64,000 nt of DNA from Paragorgia papillata (Eukaryota > Cnidaria > Anthozoa > Scleralcyonacea > Coralliidae): the NCBI GenBank assembly GCA_035771165.1, contig JAWNZC010000220.1, positions 152,501 to 216,500 of the forward strand, written 5' to 3'. A program made the translations under genes and the position numbers. Below the pieces are notes generated by a model. It ran no database searches. It saw nothing but the letters and a program-made list of their open reading frames with translations, and had not been told where the DNA came from. Positions 1 through 10,100 of the stretch are shown here, piece by piece. Within the stretch, counting starts at the first letter, position 1. Each line of letters starts with the position of its first letter.

Positions 1-146
1 CTGATGAAGGGCCTTCGCTCGAAACGTTAGATTCCTACGTTCTCTGTTTCGGCAGTATATCTAACCTAAGTTACTATATTTCGATTGTTGTTTCTACACT
101 GCCTACGCAGCACGCTACTTTTATTTCACTATATTTAAATTAAAAA

Positions 147-3100
147 TCACTTGCCTTTTTCCTCTTTTATTGACGAAACTTTCAAAGACTCGGAAGTAAC
201 ATTATAATCAAGTTCACAATGTTCCTCAAGGACTTCAGGCACCACGATCATTTCAGATTTGGAAGAATTTCCGGTGGGACATTCAGGTTTAGAAGAATCA
301 ATAACTTGACTTTCAATTTCATCTGGTGATTTTGTTGCAGAATCGTTACCATTTTGAAGTTCCATCACTTCATTCTCATTCTGGCTTTGGTCAGTTGCTT
401 GAGACTCACATTTTGAAAGTTTAATTCTTTCTAACTGAACTCTTAGTGAGTCTGACGCAGCCTGTACGTGGGGGTTAGTTGTATGCCCAGTTCCAATAGT
501 TTCAACATTCTCTGAGTCAATTATCTGCGGCTCATTTTCACTAGGTTCAACTCCTCGAGGTTGAGTCTTACTAGAGAAATCTTCAAGTGATTCAGAAAGG
601 CTTGACTTAGTCAAAGAATAGTCAGTAACAGATGAATTGTTTGTTGTACATGGTTCATTGTTTGTTGTACATGGTTCATTCACAAAACCAAGAGACGCTT
701 CAGACTTTGTTTTAACACTCTCTACTACTTTGGTCACTGTTGCGTCCAATTGAGCGATATTGGATTCAGTTTCTTGGCCAACATCTGCATTTAGTTCAGG
801 AACATCGCTTGATTTCTCCTGAACTGTCAGAACTTCTGTATCAACTTTCACAAAAAGCGGCTTTTTCTGCACTGGAACAACTTTTCTTTGTCTAGATTCT
901 TGAGTAGGCAAAAGAAAAAAAATGTTACTTAATTAAAGTGCCTACGAAACGAAAATTAAGCCCGTCTTATTTGAAAGAACACTTAACATCTTTTGCAGTT
1001 TTTCGTTTCCTTGCTTCGTTCTTGAGATATTTTAGTTTGTTTGATTTGCAAATTACACATTTTGATGTCACACGTGCATAATGAGTTATAAAAAAAAAGT
1101 TATATACTTTGCTATTGTCAAATATAATTACTTGAAAATCTACATGTTTAGTGTTCTGAACGAAACACATCCAAGGCTTCCAGTTTCTGTGCATGAAAAT
1201 AATGCAATGTTAAGCCCTAATCAAACGAGAACGCAAGTCATCGCAAGTTGGCAGTCACGCTATCTCAGCCAGCCGCTCTGAATAATTTCCCGAAAATATC
1301 ATGTACCGTGACAAAGTTAAAACTTGTTTAAAACACACATGAAACCTTTATTTTGTTAATTTGGGTGTTCGAACGACTGCCACAGGAATTGGTGACTGCC
1401 AACTTGCGATGACTTGCGTTCTCGTTTGATTAGGACTTTACACTACATTTGACAGCCAAATTTACAATTTACAAACGTTTGGCAGCGGACACCTCAATAA
1501 AGAACTAGGATAAGAATTTAGTGTATTAAGTTTTATTTTCTTAAAAATCGTGATGAAAATTTAGTAAAAGGCTTGTTTTAGACGAATTTGAGCTCGTTTT
1601 TCCCCTCTAATGGCGGCGTCCAACTTTCCTTGCGTTTTTGGCCCCAATGCCCTCACCCCCATCTAACAACAATAACACTCGTTTCACGACCATTTTCCCC
1701 ACTTACGCAGGCGTTAGCCGGCGCCTTGCGCATCCTCCCTTTTTAGACCACTCTCTCTCATGTCCCTCTCCACAACCTGACTCCATGTTATCCTTGGCAT
1801 TCCTCTTCCTCTCACACCTTCCACCTCATATGACATGCTTTTTGGCATCTAATACCACGTGATTGTAAACCATGTATATCACAAGGCCCTGGGTAGGGGG
1901 TTGTGTATACCACCATAGCTATAAACGTAGACGCATGTACGCGTTGCGTGCCTATTTTTTCACCCAGTCACCATCATCTTTCCGTAATACATACCCCAGC
2001 CACCTCAACCGGTTCCACCTCACAACATCAGTCACCAACTCAATCCCCATTCTTTCTCTCAACTCCACACTCGGCACTCTATCCCACCAAGATACACCAC
2101 ACATTTTACAATCTTGTAATGCTATACCTGTACTAGTATCTTCAACATGACCACTAGCGCCATGATCCTCATCCTCCTCATCATCTTCTTCACTCTCTTC
2201 CTCTTCATCATCGTCGAGAGAAGATATCGTTGCACCGATCAACAGCAAGTCATCCAGACATTTTTCCAACTCTTGACTGACACCACGATACTTGTTAAAA
2301 AACTTGGTCTTATTGGTTTCACCGAGCAAGTGATGAGCTGTCTTTTTCACCTGGACAAGTTATTTGAATTAACCAACATAACTAAATTTTATTAGTTCAC
2401 AATCACCTCGGTTTTCTTTGATGTACCGCGGTTGTTTATTTATAATAATTACTCCCAACCACACATAAATCAAGTTAATGCCCCTGGCTAATATATATTA
2501 GTCCAGGGCAATTACCTTGATTTACCGTATGCCTGGTTGGGAAAATTGTTTACAATGGTGACGAAGGATATATCATCGCAACTGAAGTGTTTTTAGACAG
2601 CCTCTGTGATAACAAACTCAGTTTTGGCAATGTCGTAATTTCTATTGGAAAAATATTCAAACATTCAAATTTCCCATATAGGAGCGTATCAAATTACGTA
2701 ACGATCAAACTTTTCAATATAAAAACTTCCTGTCTCGAAGCTCAACCAAAAATTGCAGTACCTGCATTAGCCAAATTTTGCCTCTACTGGTTATAACCTT
2801 TTTAGAAACAATTTATAACCCACACACCAACTCAGTGCTGCAGCCCCCCGCAACATTTTATGTGGATGGGCCAGAATATCTTTTGCCCCCCCTTCAGAAA
2901 CTCAACTGTTTAGTTTGCCAACTGTGGTTTTCATTCCTTCAACATCACTATTACGTGTTTCTAGAGAAAGTAGTTAATGTTTCATTCTATTTCATATGTA
3001 TATAGCTGCCACTTTGATTGCTAGTGTTATGGCCGAGGTCATGGCATTGTTGATTTTAAGGCCTGGCCAAACGCTTTCAACATTTCATTCAACATTGTTG

Positions 3101-4013
3101 AATTCAACCGTGATTCAACATGTTGAAAGTGTTTGGCCACCCTGTTGAATGATGTTGAACGTTGTTGAATGATGTTGAATGAAATTTGAACATGTTCAAA
3201 TTTTCGTTCAACATGCGTTCAACAATGTTGAACGATGTTGCATGAAATGTTGAAAGCGTTTGGCCAGGCAGGGAGTTGAGACACCCAGAGACTGGGTACA
3301 ACACTATGAGGTCAAGTAATTGGACAGTGAGTGCTAACAGAGGATCGATTAAGTAATATACCATGCATCTAGTTTTAAAAGAAAAATATATAGTCCTTAG
3401 TATTGGTAACAATAAAGTCAGTGTAAATACTAATTTTTAACGTTTTGCTGACACCAAAAAATTAACCCCCCCATTTTACTTTGCTATAGCCTTTGCCCCC
3501 CCCCCCCCCCCCCCACCCCCACCCAATATTTCACATCTTCCTATGCCACTGTTACCATGGTCAAACTCCACATCGTTTTGTTTGATTCCAAGCTAGTCCA
3601 CTAAAGCCTGGTTTCCATAAGATCGTCTGAATCATCATGATCACCCCGACTGCCCAAATCTCTCCAATCACACTAGAGAGGAATCGCCCAATCTGATTGG
3701 GTGGATTCAAGTGATTGGGATGATTGGAGGCAATCAAGGCAAGTCTTATGGGAACCAAGTACTGTAATTGTTAGCAATGTACAATGTTGATATCATTTCC
3801 AATTTTTCCATACTTTTCCATCAATATTAAGCTAATATAACAACACCCTTTCCTTTTAGAAGCCTCAATCTCTATATTACCCTTTGGGCAGCTTACCCCA
3901 GTGATCAATTGATTGACAGAGTTTTGAATAAACTCTCTCTGCTCCTCAATTGCATTTAATTTCTCATTCACTCTTCTCCTAGCATCATCCAAGGGCTTTC
4001 TCTTTGAAGCCAT
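147..4013 (-). CDS. Unrecognised 363-aa acidic protein, three exons
   Basis: I do not recognise this family. Three minus-strand exons join in frame: 3897-4013, 2128-2350 and 147-898, each with GT-AG borders, giving 364 codons including the stop. Exon 1 starts MASKRKPLDDARRR and is basic and helix-prone (residues 1-39). Exon 2 is helical, then turns into a Glu/Asp run (about residues 85-102). Exon 3 is Ser/Glu/Asn-rich and probably disordered, with a 7-residue direct repeat (NEPCTTN twice) and a basic end. No signal peptide or membrane segment is visible. A minus-strand AATAAA lies just past the stop, near 120-125. The agreement of phases (0, then 1) across both junctions is the main support. 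The start is the first ATG of exon 1. Exons 1 and 3 could belong to different genes, but I think this unlikely. A nuclear or chromatin-associated role would be a guess. Confidence 0.55.
935..1170. repeat. Half copy of an inverted-repeat element (AAGTGCCTA type)
   Basis: The segment opens with the arm AAGTGCCTACGAAACG and continues through an ACGAAG-rich stretch. The same arm occurs at both ends of elements at about 36440-36924 and 61078-61286, and a related one at 51950-52465. Here only one end is clear. It lies in intron 2 of the unrecognised gene. Confidence 0.5.
1211..1440. mobile_element. MITE family A, copy 1 (TIR GCCCTAATCAAACGAGAACG)
   Basis: A 230-bp non-coding element with terminal inverted repeats of about 40 bp (GCCCTAATCAAACGAGAACG at the left, its complement at the right). 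Related copies lie at 19008-19237, 21169-21326 (left part lost) and 55091-55319. No transposase is present. It is in intron 2 of the unrecognised gene. Confidence 0.75.
1952..2127 (-). mobile_element. LINE reverse-transcriptase C-terminal fragment
   Basis: On the minus strand this codes for a piece containing KMCGVSWWDRVPS, then RWNRLRWLGYVLRKDDGDW. That matches the tail following the reverse transcriptase in many animal non-LTR retrotransposons (a conserved CGV...DR / RLRWFGHV..KDD pattern). It is truncated at both ends and begins directly inside the donor of exon 2 of the unrecognised gene, so it is intronic. Confidence 0.7.
2447..2552. repeat. Short foldback element
   Basis: An imperfect palindrome: the left arm (CCCAACCACACATAAATCAAG) reappears reversed at the right end (CTTGATTTACCGTATGCC then TGGTTGGG). 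About 105 bp, non-coding, in intron 1 of the unrecognised gene. Confidence 0.55.
3060..3274. mobile_element. Foldback MITE (TIR GCCTGGCCAAACGCTTTCAA)
   Basis: A 210-bp element whose ends are GCCTGGCCAAACGCTTTCAA and its reverse complement. The interior repeats TTCAACATT-type words, so the whole element can fold. No coding capacity. In intron 1 of the unrecognised gene. Confidence 0.7.
3496..3530. repeat. Poly-C tract
   Basis: A near-pure run of C followed by CACCCCCACCC. Similar tracts occur at about 40269-40291, 40602-40615, 40740-40755 and, as poly-G, at 63709-63728. The last is inside a hAT-like element related to the one at 40.2 kb. Confidence 0.8.
3603..3762. mobile_element. Short MITE (TIR AAGCCTGGTTTCCATAAGA)
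   Basis: The ends AAGCCTGGTTTCCATAAGA and TCTTATGGGAACCAAGT form an inverted repeat around 120 bp of GATTGGG/CCCAATC-rich sequence. Non-coding, in intron 1 of the unrecognised gene. Confidence 0.5.
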
Positions 4014-5394
4014 GTCAAAAACTCTTTACCTGACAAAAAAAAATAGCAGATAATTCATCAGTTTCCAATTCACCATGTCCATGCATCTTATAATATTACC
4101 CACGTGCAAATATAGTGGGCTATTGGTTGACTGAAAAAATGTAAATACCTTTGAAGAGGCGAAGAGCTGGGCCCTTTTTCTACACAACTCTGCTTTCAAA
4201 CACGTTAGACGTTACTGATTTAGAACTGTCGCATATGCATCTCTAACATCTGACCAAAGCGCGGTGAGTTGACACGAGCGAGATTCGAATAGTGACAACT
4301 TTAACTGAACTGAGCGGTTGTTATTGGCAAATACTAGTACTCGTTTCCATCTGTCAAACTGACATGACGTCATTCTTTTCTTTCAACAAAAATTGATGAA
4401 AATGTTCAAGAAAAAATCATTAAAAATCCATTGTAATATTTTATATATCTTATACACAATTACAGTCATTTGCAACTCACTTTTCACCAAAATATTCGTA
4501 AGTTCATTCCGAAGTTCGTTGTGCTTTGAAACGGATCATCCCAGAGTCTCTGGGAAGTTAATTAATAGGCTACTTTCGGAAAGAAACTCCGAGAACTTCG
4601 GAACGAAATTTTGTGAAAAGTGAGTTGCAAATGACTGTTAATAGTATATATTTGAACATAATTTTTCTTTCTTTCTTTAATTACTTAGATGAAAATTATA
4701 ATTTGAATGTCAAAGTATGAATATTGAACTAAATACACAAACTACACCCTGTAATATAAAACATGAATGTTGGCGGGGGATTTACACGGTAACGTATAAT
4801 TTTCTGTATTTAAAAACTCAAAAAGCATGACAACGTTTCTTTAGCCTGCGTTGCGTCCGGCTTCGGAAACCCGAGAATGCCGGATGCGACGCTTTCTTTT
4901 AAATTTCATTAGTTTTAAATTGGAAAACTGATCAAAATATTAATGATAGAGAAATTACTTTATATGGGCAAAATAAATAAATAAAAAATAGATGTTGGAA
5001 GTGCCCCCGCTTTGGTGCCCTGGGATGCACCCGCGCGTAAGGATTAAACCCCAGGGAACATTACCCTGTATAAAAATGATTAACTTTAGGGCAGTTCTCG
5101 GTTCCTATCTACTTTATTTTAACTAGAAGACTATTTTATGGTATTATTCATGTATATTTTAAGCTATTTTGTTTCTATTTAGCTTAACAAATTAGTGAAA
5201 TACAAGTTTAAGTTTATAGAGGGGTGTTTTGATCTGGGTATTGAACGCCGGTGCAGCAGGAGAGCATCTTCAGTGCTTGATGCGCATTTCCTGCCCCCAG
5301 CTTTCGTATTTTCTTTCGATGAATTTAACTGAAGATATTCTCCTCCTTTTTCTTTCGATTTTACTCATCTGATTTTCTCACACAACCTTGTGAC
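4014..5394. other. Intergenic DNA upstream of the minus-strand gene
   Basis: No supported gene. It must hold the promoter of the minus-strand gene that starts at 4013. It contains a foldback at about 4456-4645, whose arms read CAGTCATTTGCAACTCAC in opposite directions, and a small GC-rich palindrome near 4853-4893. The 4520-4560 part carries a fragment of the CCCAGAGTCTC MITE that is complete at 36925-37342. Confidence 0.6.
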
Positions 5395-6200
5395 TTGCGA
5401 GCTTTCGATTTCTCTGGCAGTTTCAAAAAAACTCTTTGGTTTTTCCACAAACAATTCCGATCAAAAGACAAGGGAAACCGTCGAACCGGTGGGGAAGAAC
5501 ACAAGACGAAAGTGGTGGCCGAACATCGAATCAATTCGAACGTGAGTACTTTGATTTCAGACGTATTTTTGCAGTTTTGATGCAGCGAATGTGTGTTTCC
5601 TTCAGATCGATACGAGTCGCCAAAGGATCGATATCAAACGTCCCACGATCGTTGGTTAGACGGAAATCTAAAAAAGCTCTTGGAAGCTTATCACCTCGAA
5701 GTTCGCGAAGGGGTTCTAGAGGTCGGTCGAACCGTTTCCCGACCAGCGCGTCCCGGCTCGCCGTGCGCAGTCGTTCTCTAACCCAGAAAACAAAAGAAAG
5801 CCAACGAACTGTCCGTTCTACCAACTGCCCGCTTACTTTTGGCGAACTCCAAGCTTTGACGGGGGGTTTCAACTGAACTAGTTCTTCCAGTGTTGGTCGC
5901 GGACTGCGGAAGCCATCTTGCCGTTTCGTTGTGCCCCTCCCGAAACCTATTCAAATTTTCCTACAAAAACAGGGCCCCATTCGTTTCGTCTTCTGCATAA
6001 GAACACCCCTGGATTCATCACTAAGGTTAAACAAAGCAAACAGGTTTACTTTTCGCTTTTTCTATCCGAGAAATCGGAACATTTTTGGCAACTCGACAAG
6101 ACGTGGCCACATTTTCATGGGTTCCTTTTTCGAGAAGAGAAGCCGGACGTCGACGATCATGTTGAATAAATATTTTTAGATCTTCCTGTGTTCGTGTCGA
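5300..6200 (+). promoter_or_regulatory. Possible promoter and 5' UTR exon of the zinc-finger gene
   Basis: This stretch is less AT-rich than its surroundings and has several short overlapping open frames, one of 146 codons at 5436-5876 that is Arg/Ser-rich and unlike any family I know. A good donor (GTGAGT) at about 5540 could splice a non-coding first exon to the acceptor just upstream of the ATG at 7152. This is inferred from position and composition; the short open frames may be chance. Confidence 0.3.
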
Positions 6201-7151
6201 CTTATTAAACTAACTATTCGCGTCGTATCGAACTGGGAAACCCTGATTTTGTCTTTTTGTTTAGCTTTATATCGTTTGTGAATGCTATTTAACTAGAATT
6301 GTAATATTTTAATACGCAAATAGGGCGTTGTGTTCTTTAATAATATTTCGCTCTGATCATGTTTTCATTTTGTGTATAATACACTCTGTTTACCAACGTA
6401 CAAACATTTTTTGTAGGTCTACATTGTTCAATATATAGTAAAATCACAAAAGAAATACTTGTGTTGTACAGAAATTAGATATTTTACGAATTGTAGCACT
6501 GTTGTGTGTACGTATGAGACTGCAGAGCTGGCAGACATTTTACAAATATTTCCTCTTCGCCTTCGTCTATTAATTTATGCACCGAAGCTGATATGGGGAA
6601 GAGATCAGGTTTTTCCATTTTTTAGGCAAAGAAAATTAAGGTGGGACGACCTATTTGGAAGGCAAAAACACAAAATATCAAATCACTGTTTCATTTTAGT
6701 ATTAAGAGTGAAAACTCAGACTTACTAAAATTTTCAAACATCACATGTGGCTCTTGCCCTTCATCACATGTAATGTGTTCAAAGGCCTTTATAATTGAAG
6801 ACTTTCAAAACTTTGGCAGATCAAAAATCTGGTGGGTGTGCTTGAGGGGTGTGGAAATTCCTATTCGTAAATGTACTTCGGTCAATTATTAATATTTTTT
6901 ATTTTGAATACGAATGTCCTATTGGGATTTGTCCAAAATGGCATATTTTTCATAATGCCATATTGTAAATTGAGAATTAAGTTCATGAAATGTTACGAAG
7001 TTCATTTCCAAAGTTCATTATGAAGTTTGTTTTTACCTTTGCATTTGATTGGCTACTTGCAAACTTTGTGGGAAACTTCAAAATGAACTTCTAAATATTT
7101 CAGTTAAAAATAATAATTCTTATATTTAGATAAATTCCTGTACTGTAGAGT
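6201..7151. other. AT-rich non-coding stretch
   Basis: No gene supported. If the upstream exon is real, this is the first intron of the zinc-finger gene. The end (about 6960-7100) carries GAAGTTCATT-type repeats, related to the foldbacks near 4.5 kb and 37.9-38.1 kb. Confidence 0.5.
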
Positions 7152-10100
7152 ATGACAACAGTAACTGGGGAGCAGACTTATATTATCCCAGGAGAACACC
7201 TTCTTGATAAAACTCCTGTCAGTGCACACATGCAGGGCACCATTGAAGTGATGTCTACTGGAGAAGCAATGGAAACAGAAGAATGTAAGATACATAACTT
7301 CAAAATGTCAAATGCATGTCTAGTAGCTTTCTTTGTACCCTGCGAGTCAGAGCCCCTTTCCAACCTACGCAGGCTTTAGGGGAAAGTGGGCTCTGCCAAC
7401 AAACTCAATATTTCTTTTTGAGCATGCGTGAACGGTTGCCAAGATCCTATTTTGGGCACAGGCTTTAACGCGTTACTTGCTATTTTACTCTGTCTAGCAC
7501 CAGACTATTTTACTCTGTCTAACAGCAGACTATTTTACTCTGTCTAGCACCAGACTATTTTACTCTGTCTAACACCAGACTATTTTACTCTGTCTAACAC
7601 CAGACTATTTTACTCTGTCTAACACCAGACTATTTACTCTGTCTAACAGCAGACTATTTTACTCTGTCTAGCACCAGACTATTTTACTCTGTCTAACACC
7701 AGACATTTTACTCTGTCTAACACCAGACTATTTTACTCTGTCTAACACCAGACTATTTACTCTGTCTAACACCAGACTATTTTACTCTGTCTAACACCAG
7801 ACTATTTTACTCTGTCTAACACCAGACTATTTTACTCTGTCTAACACTAGACTATTTTACTTTGTCTAACACCAGACTATTTTACTCTGTCTAACACCAG
7901 ACTATTTTACTCTGTCTACATAATATAATGTCAGACTATTTTACTCTGTCCATCTAATGTCAAACTTTCGTTCTCTTTAGCCACAGAAGAAGAACTTGAT
8001 CTTCATGTCTGTGGCAAATGTAAAGCTGAATTTACAAACATTCAACTATACGTTGATCACAAGAGACTTGTGTGTTCGAAGAGAAGCCCCATTAAGGCCA
8101 GTAGTCTGGATTCACCTTCAAAGGTGAGTACTTTCAGAAATGTTTGGAGAACACTGTTTATCAATGAATTTTATAAGTCTTGATGAACAAATGATGCAAT
8201 ATTGTTTTCTTTGACCAACCGACCTTATTTTTTTAATGTGAAACAACTTGGTTCATCTAGGCAAAGAAGCAACGTGGTGGCAAACACATTATAAGCAGTA
8301 CCAGTGCTGTCACTGCCATTATTGAGTCCCAAGAACAGGGCTTTTGTGAGACTGTTATAGAGGAAGGGGTTGTGGTTGATGAGCAGGAGTCAGAAGAGGC
8401 ACAGCAGGAGATCATTAAGGCTGCAAGAGCATCGGAGAATCAGAATGATGCTGCTGAAAGTAAGTTCCCTTGAACTGAAAATTAAGTTTGTCTTATCAGA
8501 TTACAGCTCTTTAATATTTCACTTAGTTCTTGAGACTGGGTAACACAGGGACGTAGCCAGGATTTTGAAAGGGGGGGGAGCCAAAATTAAAATAATTTTT
8601 TAGGGGGGTCTGGGGGCATGCCCCCCTGGAAATTTTGAAATCGAGAGTTGTTGAAATGCCATTTCCTGGCATTTGAGGAAGATTTTACAGACTCTAAAGG
8701 TTAAAAAATGTCATATAAAACTCAAAACACGCAAACATCATATAGATACTCCAAAGGCATACACTCAGTAGATCAGTTGAATACACTGTTTACAGTTTAT
8801 TTCCTGACACAATTCATATTGCATCAGTTTTGTAGTTACATGTCTGTTGTTTTATATCAAAAGCTGGCTACGTCCCTGGGGTAACATGGGTGGCACAAGT
8901 TATTAGAGACCTTAAGATACTCCGGGTTCAGTTTACAGGTACCGCCATTTTTGTTTACTCGTAATATCTACCTGTTTTCCCGTGATAGATCATGGTCTAC
9001 ACACGTAAAAACTCGCAAGCTGTTACAGACCTGCAAGCAAGTTATCACAAAGGCTGTTCAACAGGCTGTCACCGTCATGTGTTTGCACTGGCTGTCCCAG
9101 TGTTAACATGTCTGTAACAGGTTGTTGACAATTTGTAACAAGGCTGATGACTCCAACAGACTGATGACAAGTTGTTCCAACAACCTGTTACCAATCTGCA
9201 CTCAACAAGTTAACCGATTGATGCTAACAAGGTTGTAGCAGCTTCTTGAATGAACAGCATTGTTACAACTTGTTCCCAGCCTTGCTACAAGCCTGTTGGA
9301 AACACATCCTGTTGACAAGCTATGCGATTTTTATGTGTGTACCCAGCTTCATCAGCCTCTCCAGTCTTCCTCCTTCCACAACATCGATACCATAGTTTCC
9401 CCATGCAGTTAATGCTACGAACTAGTTCCATCGAGGGGTGATATGGCCATTGGTTTATCAGTATCTAAATACTGTCATATCTTACCTTCAATAAATAAAG
9501 TTGCTTTCTGACCAGCATAATGCTGCAATGTTGTTCATGCTAGCCAGCATTGTTAACAACATTGTTTGTACTGCCCACAACATTGTTCATGCTGACCAGC
9601 ACAACCTTAATTGTTCACAGTTCACAGCGCAACATTGTTGACAACACAACATTGTTCACGGTTGACAGCACAACATTGTTCACAGTTGACAACACAACAT
9701 TGTTCACGGTTGACAACACAACATTGTTCACAGTTGACAGCACAACATTGTTCACAGTTGACAGCACAACATTGTTCACAGTTGACAGCACAACATTGTT
9801 CACGGTTGACAGCACAACATTGTTCACAGTTGACAGCACAACATTGTTCACAGTTGACAACACAACATTGTTCACAGTTGACAGCACAACATTGTTCACA
9901 GTTGACAACACAACATTGTTCACAGTTGACAGCACAACATTGTTCACAGTTGACAACACAACATTGTTCACAGTTGACAGCACAACATTGTTCACAGTTG
10001 ACAGCACAACATTGTTCACAGTTGACAGCACAACATTGTTCACAGTTGACAGCACAACATTGTTCACAGTTGACAGCACAACATTGTTCACAGTTGGCAA

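Noticed and set aside
5436..5876. 146-aa Arg/Ser-rich protein
   Set aside because: Overlapping frames of similar length occur on both strands, as expected by chance in GC-richer DNA; more likely 5' UTR or promoter.
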